From Foliamicus sp963666765 (lineage in GTDB: Bacteria > Pseudomonadota > Gammaproteobacteria > Steroidobacterales > Foliamicaceae): 64,000 nt of DNA. The stretch lies in NCBI GenBank assembly GCA_963666765.1, contig OY762933.1, forward strand, positions 2,356,001-2,420,000. The letters run 5' to 3'. Of this stretch, positions 57,388 through 64,000 are shown in pieces. The position numbers and the translations under genes were made by a program. Each line of letters begins with the position of its first letter. The stretch's first letter is position 1. Below the pieces are notes generated by a model. That model had not been told where the DNA came from and made no database searches. It saw only the letters and a list, made by a program, of their open reading frames with translations.

Positions 57388-58439
57388 GCTACATCGCCCG
57401 TCCCAAGGTCAGTCACCCGGCCCTGGCCCGCAACGAACTTGGCCTCACCATGCGCGACTACGTGGGCGGCATGTCGACACTGTGCGCCGGCTGCGGGCAC
57501 GACTCGATTACCGGCGCATTGATCCAGGCCGCCTTCGAGCTTTCCATCCCGCCCCACCGCATGGGCAAGCTCAGCGGAATCGGATGTTCGTCCAAGACCC
57601 CGGCGTATTTTGCGTCGTCCTCTCACGGCTTCAATTCGGTTCACGGCCGCATGCCCTCGGTGTCCACCGGCGCAGCGGCGGTCAATGGCCGGCTCCAGTA
57701 CATCGGCATATCCGGCGACGGCGATTCGCTGTCCATCGGCATCGGCCAGTTCGTTCACGGCATGCGCCGGAATCTCAACATGCTGTACCTGATCGAGGAC
57801 AACGGCGTCTACGGGCTTACCAAGGGCCAGTTTTCCGCTTCCGCCGACACCGGCAGCACCGCCAAGCGCGGCGAGGTCAACGAGCAGCAGCCCATCGATC
57901 CCTGTCTGCTGGCGATTGCCTCCGGATGCGGTTTTGTGGCCCGCGGGTTTTCGGGAGACCGTGAGCAACTGGTGCCGCTGCTCAAGGCGGGGCTCTCGCA
58001 TCGCGGGTTTGCGATGATCGACGTCATTTCGCCCTGCGTCACGTTCAACGACCACGAGGGCTCAACCAAGAGCTACCGTTTTACGCGCGAGAACGCATAC
58101 CCGATTGGCCATACGGACTTTATTCCTCCCGAAGTGGAAATCAGGGCCGAACTCGGCGTGGGCGAAACGCAGCAGGTTCAGTTGCATGGCGGAAGCAGCA
58201 TTCTGCTGCGCAGACTGGACCACGAGTACGACGTAAACGACCGTGGGGAGGCCTACGCCTACCTCAGCCGGCGCCAGGGCAAGGGCGAGGTGGTGACCGG
58301 TCTCCTGTTCGTCGAGGAGGGCGCCCCGGACATGCATGAACTTGCGCGGCTGGGGGAAACGCCGCTGGCGGAGTTGCCGTACGAAAGACTTTGCCCGGGG
58401 TCAGCTGCGCTGGCCGATCTGCAGGATCGCTTGCGTTAG
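57384..58439 (+). CDS. korB: 2-oxoacid:acceptor oxidoreductase, beta subunit
   Basis: A 351-residue thiamine-diphosphate subunit. CAGCGHDSITGAL near residue 34 and IGCSSKTPAYF near 65 precede the ThDP motif GDGDSLSIGIGQFVHGMRRN, ending LYLIEDNGVYGLTKGQ with the metal-binding Asn. DVISPCVTFNDHEGSTKSYR near 213 is standard. It completes the operon with the GltD-like subunit and korA. The complete set suggests a pyruvate, 2-oxoglutarate or branched-chain 2-oxoacid oxidoreductase; which one cannot be told. Confidence 0.94.
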   Translation: MSYIARPKVSHPALARNELGLTMRDYVGGMSTLCAGCGHDSITGALIQAAFELSIPPHRMGKLSGIGCSSKTPAYFASSSHGFNSVHGRMPSVSTGAAAVNGRLQYIGISGDGDSLSIGIGQFVHGMRRNLNMLYLIEDNGVYGLTKGQFSASADTGSTAKRGEVNEQQPIDPCLLAIASGCGFVARGFSGDREQLVPLLKAGLSHRGFAMIDVISPCVTFNDHEGSTKSYRFTRENAYPIGHTDFIPPEVEIRAELGVGETQQVQLHGGSSILLRRLDHEYDVNDRGEAYAYLSRRQGKGEVVTGLLFVEEGAPDMHELARLGETPLAELPYERLCPGSAALADLQDRLR

Positions 58440-58964
58440 TGGACTTGAGGGCGGGACGCCCTCGTTCCGGGGTGGGACGCCCTCATTCCATTCGGGCTGT
58501 TTCTCCGGCAGGGGAGGACAGCGCATCCAGGCGTCCAGCGCCACGGAGGCCTGGGCGGTCGTTTGCCCACCTGTCGCAGCCCGGCATACCAGGGCGCCCT
58601 GGGCAGTAAATTTCGACTCAAGCCGCAGTACCGGTCCTGGACCCGGGCCGGGATCGGGACAGAAGACTTCGGGCCTCAGGCCGCGCAGTTGCCGGGCCGG
58701 AACGCGAAGTGAAAGCACTCTCCGCCAGGTGTTTTCCTCCGCCGAGAAAATGGCGCGCACCGTCGTATCCGAAATGGAGACCTGCAGGTGCCCCTCAATG
58801 GTATCGGGAGGGCAATCGAAGCTGGCCGTGACCGAAAAGGAGTGCTCTTCGGCTGTTTTCCCGGCTTCCCAAACGGGTGCGTTTGCGGGCGGTTCGTTGT
58901 CGGGAGCGGGGAGGTAGGGACCTTGGAGGAGTGAGAGCAGAGCGCTGGCCAGGACGGGTGTCAT
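58401..58964 (-). CDS. Exported hypothetical protein with C-terminal repeats
   Basis: A 187-residue frame of uncertain status. It starts with a short hydrophobic N-terminus (MTPVLASALLSLL), continues with SFSVTASFDCPPDTIEGHLQ and a Pro-rich stretch, and ends in a tandem repeat NEGVPP (twice) encoded by duplicated GGGACGCCCTC DNA. The final part overlaps the end of korB on the other strand, and the repeats belong to a dispersed family. There is no strong Shine-Dalgarno. I do not recognise a family; a small secreted or lipoprotein-like product is possible. Confidence 0.42.
   Translation of the reverse strand: MTPVLASALLSLLQGPYLPAPDNEPPANAPVWEAGKTAEEHSFSVTASFDCPPDTIEGHLQVSISDTTVRAIFSAEENTWRRVLSLRVPARQLRGLRPEVFCPDPGPGPGPVLRLESKFTAQGALVCRAATGGQTTAQASVALDAWMRCPPLPEKQPEWNEGVPPRNEGVPPSSPLTQAILQIGQRS
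58446..58486. repeat. Dispersed GGGACGCCCT-type repeat, tandem pair
   Basis: Two copies of GGGACGCCCTC followed by GTTCC or ATTCC occur in tandem at about 58451-58486. Related GGGCGGG/ACGCCC segments are near 305-325, 3331-3352 and 21320-21345, all in or near gene ends. They look like a REP-like family of short palindromic elements; no function is evident. Confidence 0.4.
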
Positions 58965-59070
58965 TGCCGGAATGACGCGGCGGTAGCGTCATGCAAGTGG
59001 ATTCTCTTGACGGGGACTACGGAACCGAACGCCGGTTCCTCATGCAAGCGTTGTTTCAAAGCAGCGGAAC

Positions 59071-59433
59071 TCAGGCGGAGAAGCTGGATCCGCAACCGCA
59101 TGTGCTCTGCGCGTTCGGATTGCGGATAACGAAGCGTGCGCCGCTCAAGTCGTCCTTGAAGTCGATCTCCGCTCCTTCCAGGTACTGCAGGCTGGTGGGG
59201 TCCACCAGAAGGGTTACACCCAGTTGCTCCACTGAAGCGTCGCCCTCTTCGCGTTTCTCGTCGAAGGTAAAACCGTACTGAAACCCCGAACAGCCGCCGC
59301 CGGAGATATAGACCCGCAGCATCAGGGCGGGGTTGGCTTCGTCCTTGAGCAGTTGCCCCACCTTGCGCGCCGCGGCCTCGGTAAAGACCAGCGGGGCCGC
59401 GCCCTGTTCCTCGCCGAAATATTGCGGTTCCAT
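59071..59433 (-). CDS. erpA: Iron-sulfur cluster insertion protein
   Basis: A 120-residue A-type carrier. LVFTEAAARKVGQLL, then LRVYISGGGCSGFQYGF with the first Cys, and the C-terminal STCGCGSSFSA with the CGC pair are the conserved [4Fe-4S]-binding features, and the NPNAQSTCGC pattern distinguishes ErpA from IscA. It delivers clusters to apo-enzymes of isoprenoid and other pathways. Length is usual. It lies just downstream of a bactofilin gene. Confidence 0.95.
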   Translation of the reverse strand: MEPQYFGEEQGAAPLVFTEAAARKVGQLLKDEANPALMLRVYISGGGCSGFQYGFTFDEKREEGDASVEQLGVTLLVDPTSLQYLEGAEIDFKDDLSGARFVIRNPNAQSTCGCGSSFSA

Positions 59434-59442
59434 TACGGCTTC

Positions 59443-59868
59443 TCAGGTCAGGGACGGTTGCACCCGCTCTGCGGGTCCGGAATCCGGGCGGGGTCCAGCC
59501 GCCGCACTCCTGGCAGAATCGCCGGAACGCGCAAGTAGCTGGCCCTTGACGACTGCGCCCTTCTGGATTTCTATCTGCCCGTATTCAATTGAACCCCTGA
59601 CACGCGCGGTCGCTGAGAGGGTAACCGTTCCGCTGCAGAACAGGTCACCCAGAACCGTGCCTTGTATCAGCATACGTGCGGCCCTGGCGTTGCCTTCAAT
59701 GTGCCCGGTCTGGCCGACGGTGAGTTCGCTTTTCTTGTCGCCGGGCGCGGAGACGTCGCCCTTGACGGTTCCACACACGTGACAGCCGAGGTCGAAATCG
59801 AGATTGCCGGCCACCGTGGCATCCCCACCGACCAGCGTCGTAACCGCTTTTTTCAGACGTTTCTTCAT
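59443..59868 (-). CDS. Bactofilin (polymer-forming cytoskeletal protein)
   Basis: A 141-residue bactofilin. Short beta-helical turns give the regular pattern with Gly at intervals (TLVGGDATVAGNLDF, then CHVCGTVKGDVSAPG and HIEGNARAARMLIQGTVLGD). The termini are disordered. Bactofilins polymerise into membrane-associated filaments that localise enzymes for cell shape or wall growth. ATG 59868 overlaps the previous stop (ATGA); a GTG at 59892 is possible. Confidence 0.9.
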   Translation of the reverse strand: MKKRLKKAVTTLVGGDATVAGNLDFDLGCHVCGTVKGDVSAPGDKKSELTVGQTGHIEGNARAARMLIQGTVLGDLFCSGTVTLSATARVRGSIEYGQIEIQKGAVVKGQLLARSGDSARSAAAGPRPDSGPAERVQPSLT

Positions 59869-60542
59869 GTCCTTGGCGTCAGCGGCACCCACGGAAATTC
59901 ACGCACAAAGCTGTGATGTTCTTCCGGTCTGGGCGTTACGCGTACCCGAATCTTGCTGGGTTGAAATTTCTCGGGCAAGGTCAGGTTCGCGCGAAGCTCG
60001 GTGCTGCTTTCAAAATTGAATTCTATCCGACTCGCATTCAGCTCGCTGATCTCATGCAAACCCAGTTCGCGGCCGGCGCCGTCCAGGGTGCCCGCGAACG
60101 CCAGCTCCAGATGGCCGCGGCAGCGCCCGGCCTCTGACAAAAGCGCCTGCGTCAGACCCACGCTCAGCCTGTAATCCTGGGCGTCTCCACCCGGTTCGAC
60201 ATTGACGGAATGAATTCTCAATCCTGCGCGGGCTTCCTGGGGCGTAATGATTTCCTGGAGGCCATAGATGGTCATGCGCTGATTCATGACCTGGCCCTGC
60301 AAGTCGCCGACCTGGGAACGAAGGGCGGCCACGGCCTCCTCGTCGATCATCTGGTTGAGTTCGTGGTTGCGCAGTTCCAGGTTTTCAATTCGCGCCTGCA
60401 TGCCGGCTATTCTGTCGCTGGTAAGGCTGTAATGCAGCCGCCAGCCTGCCGCGCCTCCGCCCGCGAAGGCAAAGGCAACAATCAGAACAAGCGCTACGGA
60501 ATAGCGCCCGCGCCATACCAGTACCTTGTTGCGGCCGAGCAA
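59865..60542 (-). CDS. DUF6776-like membrane-anchored coiled-coil protein
   Basis: A 225-residue protein with one N-terminal membrane helix (SVALVLIVAFAFAGGGAAG), a short coiled coil (about residues 45-95, ARIENLELRNHELNQMIDEE) and a beta-rich C-terminal domain ending PWVPLTPRT. The arrangement matches the proteobacterial DUF6776 family usually found beside a bactofilin and erpA. Function is unknown; a role in cell-envelope organisation with the adjacent bactofilin is inferred from translational coupling. Confidence 0.8.
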   Translation of the reverse strand: MLGRNKVLVWRGRYSVALVLIVAFAFAGGGAAGWRLHYSLTSDRIAGMQARIENLELRNHELNQMIDEEAVAALRSQVGDLQGQVMNQRMTIYGLQEIITPQEARAGLRIHSVNVEPGGDAQDYRLSVGLTQALLSEAGRCRGHLELAFAGTLDGAGRELGLHEISELNASRIEFNFESSTELRANLTLPEKFQPSKIRVRVTPRPEEHHSFVREFPWVPLTPRT

Positions 60543-60575
60543 AACCCTTTCCGTGAACCTAACCTGACCCTTACT

Positions 60576-61082
60576 TTACCGTATGTTGACGCTCGTCAGC
60601 AGGCCGACGCGCTCCTCGAATTCCGCCAGTACCTGCCGGTAAACGGAACGCTTGAAAGATACGACTTCGTCTGCCGGCAACCAGTAATCCACCCACTTCC
60701 AGGCATCGAATTCCGGTTCCGCGGTCAGGTCGGGACGAATACGCTCGTCATCGCAGGTGGCCTTGAGCAGCCACCAGAGCTGTTTTTGCCCGACGCAGCG
60801 CGGCGATTGCGAGCGCCGGTAGCGCGGCGGCAGTGTGTAGCTCACCCACCGGTCCATTCGCGCCACTTCCCTGACTTGCGACGGATTCAGTCCCAGTTCT
60901 TCCTCAAGTTCACGGTACATGGCTTCGCGGGGCGGCTCGCCCTGGCGGACGCCGCCCTGGGGGAATTGCCAGCCGCGATGATCGCTGCGGCGCGCCAGCA
61001 ACACCTTGTCGCGGCCATCCCAGACGACGATACCAACGCCTCGCCGATAGCCCTTGTGGTCGATGATGTCCTGTTCAGTCAC
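60576..61082 (-). CDS. rppH: RNA pyrophosphohydrolase
   Basis: A 168-residue Nudix hydrolase that removes pyrophosphate from 5'-triphosphate RNA ends to start decay. It has GYRRGVGIVVWDGRDKVLLA, WQFPQGGVRQGEPPREAMYR followed by ELEEELGL (the Nudix box) and the RppH-specific WVSYTLPPRYRR and QKQLWWLLK. Length is normal. It lies 33 bases upstream of the DUF6776 gene on the same strand. Confidence 0.95.
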   Translation of the reverse strand: MTEQDIIDHKGYRRGVGIVVWDGRDKVLLARRSDHRGWQFPQGGVRQGEPPREAMYRELEEELGLNPSQVREVARMDRWVSYTLPPRYRRSQSPRCVGQKQLWWLLKATCDDERIRPDLTAEPEFDAWKWVDYWLPADEVVSFKRSVYRQVLAEFEERVGLLTSVNIR

Positions 61083-61226
61083 CGCGCAAATCTCCCCGCG
61101 TGCGAAAGGATACCCGCAAGGACGGGGCGTCGGAAAAACGCCGCTGTTGCGTTACGATGCGAAAATAGGTTCCAGGCGCGGGCAGCGCCTGCCGTCGGCA
61201 GCCGTCATTTCAAGCAGGCAGCAAGC

Positions 61227-61901
61227 ATGAGTCATTCCGTAAGGCAGCATCTTCGCCTGGAAATCGAGGCCTATGATCGAACTATTCGCACCTGGATTCC
61301 CGGTTATGGGCAGGTACTGACAAGGGCCGCCGAGGAGGTCGCCCGGGTGAAACCGAGCCGCGTGCTGGATCTTGGGGCCGGAACCGGCGCCCTTTCCGAA
61401 GCCATACTGGAGAGTAGCGCAACGGCTACCGTCGTGTTGCTGGATGTGGACCCGGAGATGCTTGCCCAGGCCCGGGTGCGGCTGAAGCGTTTCGGCGAAA
61501 GGGCGCGTTTTCGCCGGCAGTCATTTCATGATCCGCTGCCGGAATGCGATGCCGTCGCGGCTTCGCTGGCGCTGCATCATGTGCCGGCCATGGCCGAAAA
61601 GACGCGTCTCTACAAGCGAATCCTCAGGGCGCTGCCCCCGGGTGGCGTGCTGGTCAACGCCGACGTCACCATGCCGGCCGGAGAGCCGCGCCGCAGCGAA
61701 GACTACGCGAAATGGGCGGCCCACCTGGTTTCATGCGGCATCGAGAAGGGCCGCGCCTACGAGCACTTCAGGGAGTGGGCCGGCGAAGATACCTATTTCC
61801 CGCTGGAAATGGAGCTAGAAGCCATGAACGGCGCCGGCTTTGACGCCACCTGTGCCTGGCGCGACATTCCCAACACGCTGATGGTCGGACGCAAGCCCTA
61901 A
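61227..61901 (+). CDS. Class I SAM-dependent methyltransferase
   Basis: A 224-residue methyltransferase. Motif I VLDLGAGTGALSEAIL near residue 47 and VVLLDVDPEMLAQARVRL near 69 are clear, followed by DAVAASLALHHVP near 105 and ILRALPPGGVLVNADV near 133. The C-terminal half (KWAAHLVSCGIEKGRAYEHF) resembles small-molecule methyltransferases. The frame continues upstream antisense to rppH and is not coding there; ATG 61227 follows a weak GCAGGCAGC context. The substrate is unknown. Confidence 0.85.
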   Translation: MSHSVRQHLRLEIEAYDRTIRTWIPGYGQVLTRAAEEVARVKPSRVLDLGAGTGALSEAILESSATATVVLLDVDPEMLAQARVRLKRFGERARFRRQSFHDPLPECDAVAASLALHHVPAMAEKTRLYKRILRALPPGGVLVNADVTMPAGEPRRSEDYAKWAAHLVSCGIEKGRAYEHFREWAGEDTYFPLEMELEAMNGAGFDATCAWRDIPNTLMVGRKP

Positions 61902-61939
61902 CGAAACGGCCAGCAGGTGACCACCGACGTAGGACATCG

Positions 61940-64000
61940 TCATTCCTTCTCCTCGCTCCTGATGTTGTGCATGATGTCGCGGTCGGCCAGGTTCCCCGAC
62001 GGCGGCCTCCTGAAGCTCTCGATCCGCGAAGGAATGATGCGCCTGGGGTAGTAGTTGTTCTCGATGTCCGCGTCGGCCGTTTCCCACATCGGGTCCACCA
62101 CGATGCTGCTGATCTTCTCGGGCGATACCAGGAGCTTTTTCAGGCCGTGCGGCGCGCGCCGCCAGGTTTCGGCCGGCAGGGTGATCCGCTCCTGTCCGCC
62201 GCCGACGTATTCGACCTGCAGAAGGATGGGCATGACCAGCCCGCCGAGATTGGAAAACTCGAGGATGTAGTAGTTGAGGTCTTCGTCCACCGCCCGCTCC
62301 AGCGTGGCGCGTTCCCAGGACTCCAGTCCCGCCAGGAACTCCTCGTAGCGCTCGCGCTCCACCCCGGTTACCGTGAACTCGTCGTTCTCATCGTAAAAAT
62401 CGCGCACGTCCGGGTTCCTCTCCACCCAGGTGCGCCTGCCCTCCGCCCTGTTACTCTCGACAAATACGGACGCCGGCTCGGACTCGTCGATCGCGCGAAG
62501 CCGGGCGTAGTCCACGTCCGGATCTTCGGTGTCCAGGCGCATTTCGTAGACCCGGTCGAGCGAGATGTCGACGTGGTCGGTGGTGTAGAACCAGCCGCGC
62601 CAGAACCAGTCCAGGTCCACTCCGGAGGCCTCTTCCATGGTGCGGAAGAAATCGGCCGGCGTCGGCCGCCTGAATTTCCAGCGGCGGGCGTATTCCTTCA
62701 GCGCGAAGTCGAACAGTTCGCGGCCGAGTATCGTTTCGCGCAGGATGTTCAGCGCCGCCGTCGGTTTGCCGTAGGCGTTGGGCCCCATCTGCAGCACGCT
62801 GTCCGACTGGGTCATGATCGGCGCCTGGTCGGTCGAGCGCATGTAGTCGGTCATGTCGCGCGGCTCTACCGCCCAGCTGAGTGCCGGATCCCACTCGCGA
62901 CCCGCCACGGCGTCCAGATAGCTGTTCAGGCCTTCGTCCATCCAGGTCCACTGGCGCTCGTCGGAGTTCACGATCATCGGGAAGAAGAAATGGCCGATTT
63001 CGTGAATGATGACGCCGATAAGGAAGCTCTTGTCCCCAAGGCTGTAGGTGCGCGATCCGTCGTCCCGCAAGGTGGTTCGCGGGCCGTTGAAGGTGATCAT
63101 CGGGTATTCCATGCCGCCGAGAAATCCCACGCTGACGGACTGGGCGGTGGGGTAGGGGTAATCGAACGTGAACCGGGTGTAGACCTCGAGCGCGTGAATC
63201 ACGACCTCGGTGGAATAGTCCGACCACAGCGTCCCGCCCTCCTTCGGGTAGAAGGACATGGCCATGACCTGTTCCTGTTCGGCGCCGGGCTGCTGCATGC
63301 CCCTGGCGTCCCAGATGAACTTGCGCGACGAGGCCCAGGCGAAATCGCGCACGTTCGTTGCGGAAAAACGCCAGGTGGCGGTTTCGGAGGCGCCGTCGCG
63401 TTCGTTCTCGCGCGCCTCGTCGGGCGTGACGATGAAGACCGGCCGCTCGGCGGTCTCGGCCTGCTTCAGGCGCGCCCGCTGCTCGGCGGTCAGCACTTCC
63501 TCGCCGTTGGTGAGTTCGCCGGTGGCGGCCACGATATGGTCCTCTGGTACCGTGATCGCAACTTCATAGTCGCCGAATTCCAGCGTGAATTCGCCCGAAC
63601 CCAGGAATTCCTTGTTCGTCCAGCCCTCGTAGTCGGTGTACGCGGCCAGGCGCGGAAACCATTGCGCGATGGCGAAGATGTGATTGCCGCCGGTGCGCGC
63701 ATCGTCGGGAAAGTGCTCGTAGCCGCCGCGCGCCCGGAATGCGGCGCCCTGCACGATGTTGTAGGCGAAATCGACCGTGAAGTCGGTCTTTTGGCCGGTC
63801 GCAAGCGGCGCCGCAAGGTCCACCCGCATCAGGGTGCCGACGATCACGTGCTGCATGGGCTCGCCGTTCCCGTCGGTTACCGCGCCGATTTCGAACCCAA
63901 GGTCCTCGTCGTCCATGTAGTGCAGCCGGCGAAGATTGCCCAGGCTGATCCGGGCCGTGTCGCTTTCGTCTTCGCCTGCCGCCGGAGAAGGGTCTTCGAA
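61940..64000 (-). CDS. M1-family zinc aminopeptidase-like protein, N-terminus beyond window
   Basis: At least 686 residues are visible; the frame runs off the 64000 end. The visible N-terminal part is a beta domain (TDFTVDFAYNIVQGAAFRA). GGMEYPMITFNGP near the middle is followed by IIHEIGHFFFP, the HEXXH zinc motif, and WMDEGLNSYLD with the third ligand Glu, both as in M1 peptidases. FFRTMEEASGVDLDWFWRGWFY is typical of the C-terminal helical region. It is probably periplasmic or outer-membrane-associated; signal sequence not visible. Confidence 0.9.
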   Translation of the reverse strand, partial: FEDPSPAAGEDESDTARISLGNLRRLHYMDDEDLGFEIGAVTDGNGEPMQHVIVGTLMRVDLAAPLATGQKTDFTVDFAYNIVQGAAFRARGGYEHFPDDARTGGNHIFAIAQWFPRLAAYTDYEGWTNKEFLGSGEFTLEFGDYEVAITVPEDHIVAATGELTNGEEVLTAEQRARLKQAETAERPVFIVTPDEARENERDGASETATWRFSATNVRDFAWASSRKFIWDARGMQQPGAEQEQVMAMSFYPKEGGTLWSDYSTEVVIHALEVYTRFTFDYPYPTAQSVSVGFLGGMEYPMITFNGPRTTLRDDGSRTYSLGDKSFLIGVIIHEIGHFFFPMIVNSDERQWTWMDEGLNSYLDAVAGREWDPALSWAVEPRDMTDYMRSTDQAPIMTQSDSVLQMGPNAYGKPTAALNILRETILGRELFDFALKEYARRWKFRRPTPADFFRTMEEASGVDLDWFWRGWFYTTDHVDISLDRVYEMRLDTEDPDVDYARLRAIDESEPASVFVESNRAEGRRTWVERNPDVRDFYDENDEFTVTGVERERYEEFLAGLESWERATLERAVDEDLNYYILEFSNLGGLVMPILLQVEYVGGGQERITLPAETWRRAPHGLKKLLVSPEKISSIVVDPMWETADADIENNYYPRRIIPSRIESFRRPPSGNLADRDIMHNIRSEEKE

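Noticed and set aside
60210..61226. Upstream extension of the methyltransferase frame
   Set aside because: Antisense to rppH and DUF6776; sequence lacks methyltransferase features until ATG 61227.

Overview
This 64-kb window looks like the chromosome of an uncultured-type, free-living gammaproteobacterium with high GC content. Supporting signs are a heat-shock sigma factor with an RpoH box, mutY-yggX adjacency, erpA, rppH, trmB and ampG, TonB-dependent receptors, a sodium:alanine symporter, and an outer-membrane autotransporter barrel. Taxonomy below class level is inference. Three tRNA genes (Gln-TTG, Phe-GAA, Gly-CCC) lie on the minus strand, all with encoded CCA. I see no rRNA, CRISPR array or transposase.

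Layout. 1-2015: the end of a TonB receptor, rpoH with a sigma-32-like promoter in front of it, and a Phd/VapC-type toxin-antitoxin pair whose toxin is frameshifted. 2117-8570: TolB-like propeller, alanine symporter, Bcr/CflA exporter, tRNA-Gln-prs, and an exported protein paired with a DoxX-like membrane protein. 8602-10672: cysD-cysC without cysN, joined by a one-base overlap to an intact PIN-toxin/antitoxin pair. 10723-16565: tRNA-Phe, yggX and mutY, then a compact microcin-type operon running away from tRNA-Gly: two double-glycine-leader peptides, an HlyD adaptor and a C39-peptidase ABC exporter. 16633-26541: trmB, ampG, xthA and a packed minus-strand run of lipid, CoA and methyltransferase genes, with a CaiB-type CoA transferase diverging from it.

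26575-43145 is rich in cell-surface genes: a TonB receptor, a 2733-residue Calx-beta/LRR/autotransporter protein with a 1311-bp internal tandem duplication, a cupin operon preceded by direct repeats, a delta-class carbonic anhydrase, and a lipoprotein subtilase with a P domain encoded just after a small exported protein that may be its separate propeptide or chaperone. 43182-45855 holds a dihydroorotase-like amidohydrolase overlapping a nitrilase homologue that lacks the catalytic cysteine, plus a decayed VOC gene.

45967-53480 is a defence island: hicB-hicA, a decayed FitA/FitB pair, a DUF1016 PD-(D/E)XK nuclease, a single-chain restriction-methylase, an MntA/HepT pair and a stand-alone SIR2 protein. 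Two 90-bp direct repeats, both carrying the tail of a FitB-like toxin gene followed by the start of a second gene, flank the DUF1016 gene. This suggests repeated insertion or recombination at one ancestral site. 53708-58439 is a three-gene 2-oxoacid:acceptor oxidoreductase operon (FAD/Fe-S GltD-like subunit, fused gamma-alpha subunit, beta subunit). 58401-64000 carries erpA, a bactofilin, a DUF6776-type protein, rppH, a methyltransferase and the 3' part of an M1 peptidase.

The most promising undescribed systems are the microcin-like operon at 12188-16294 and the defence island at 45967-53480. All assignments come from reading translations and motifs by eye; no database search was run.
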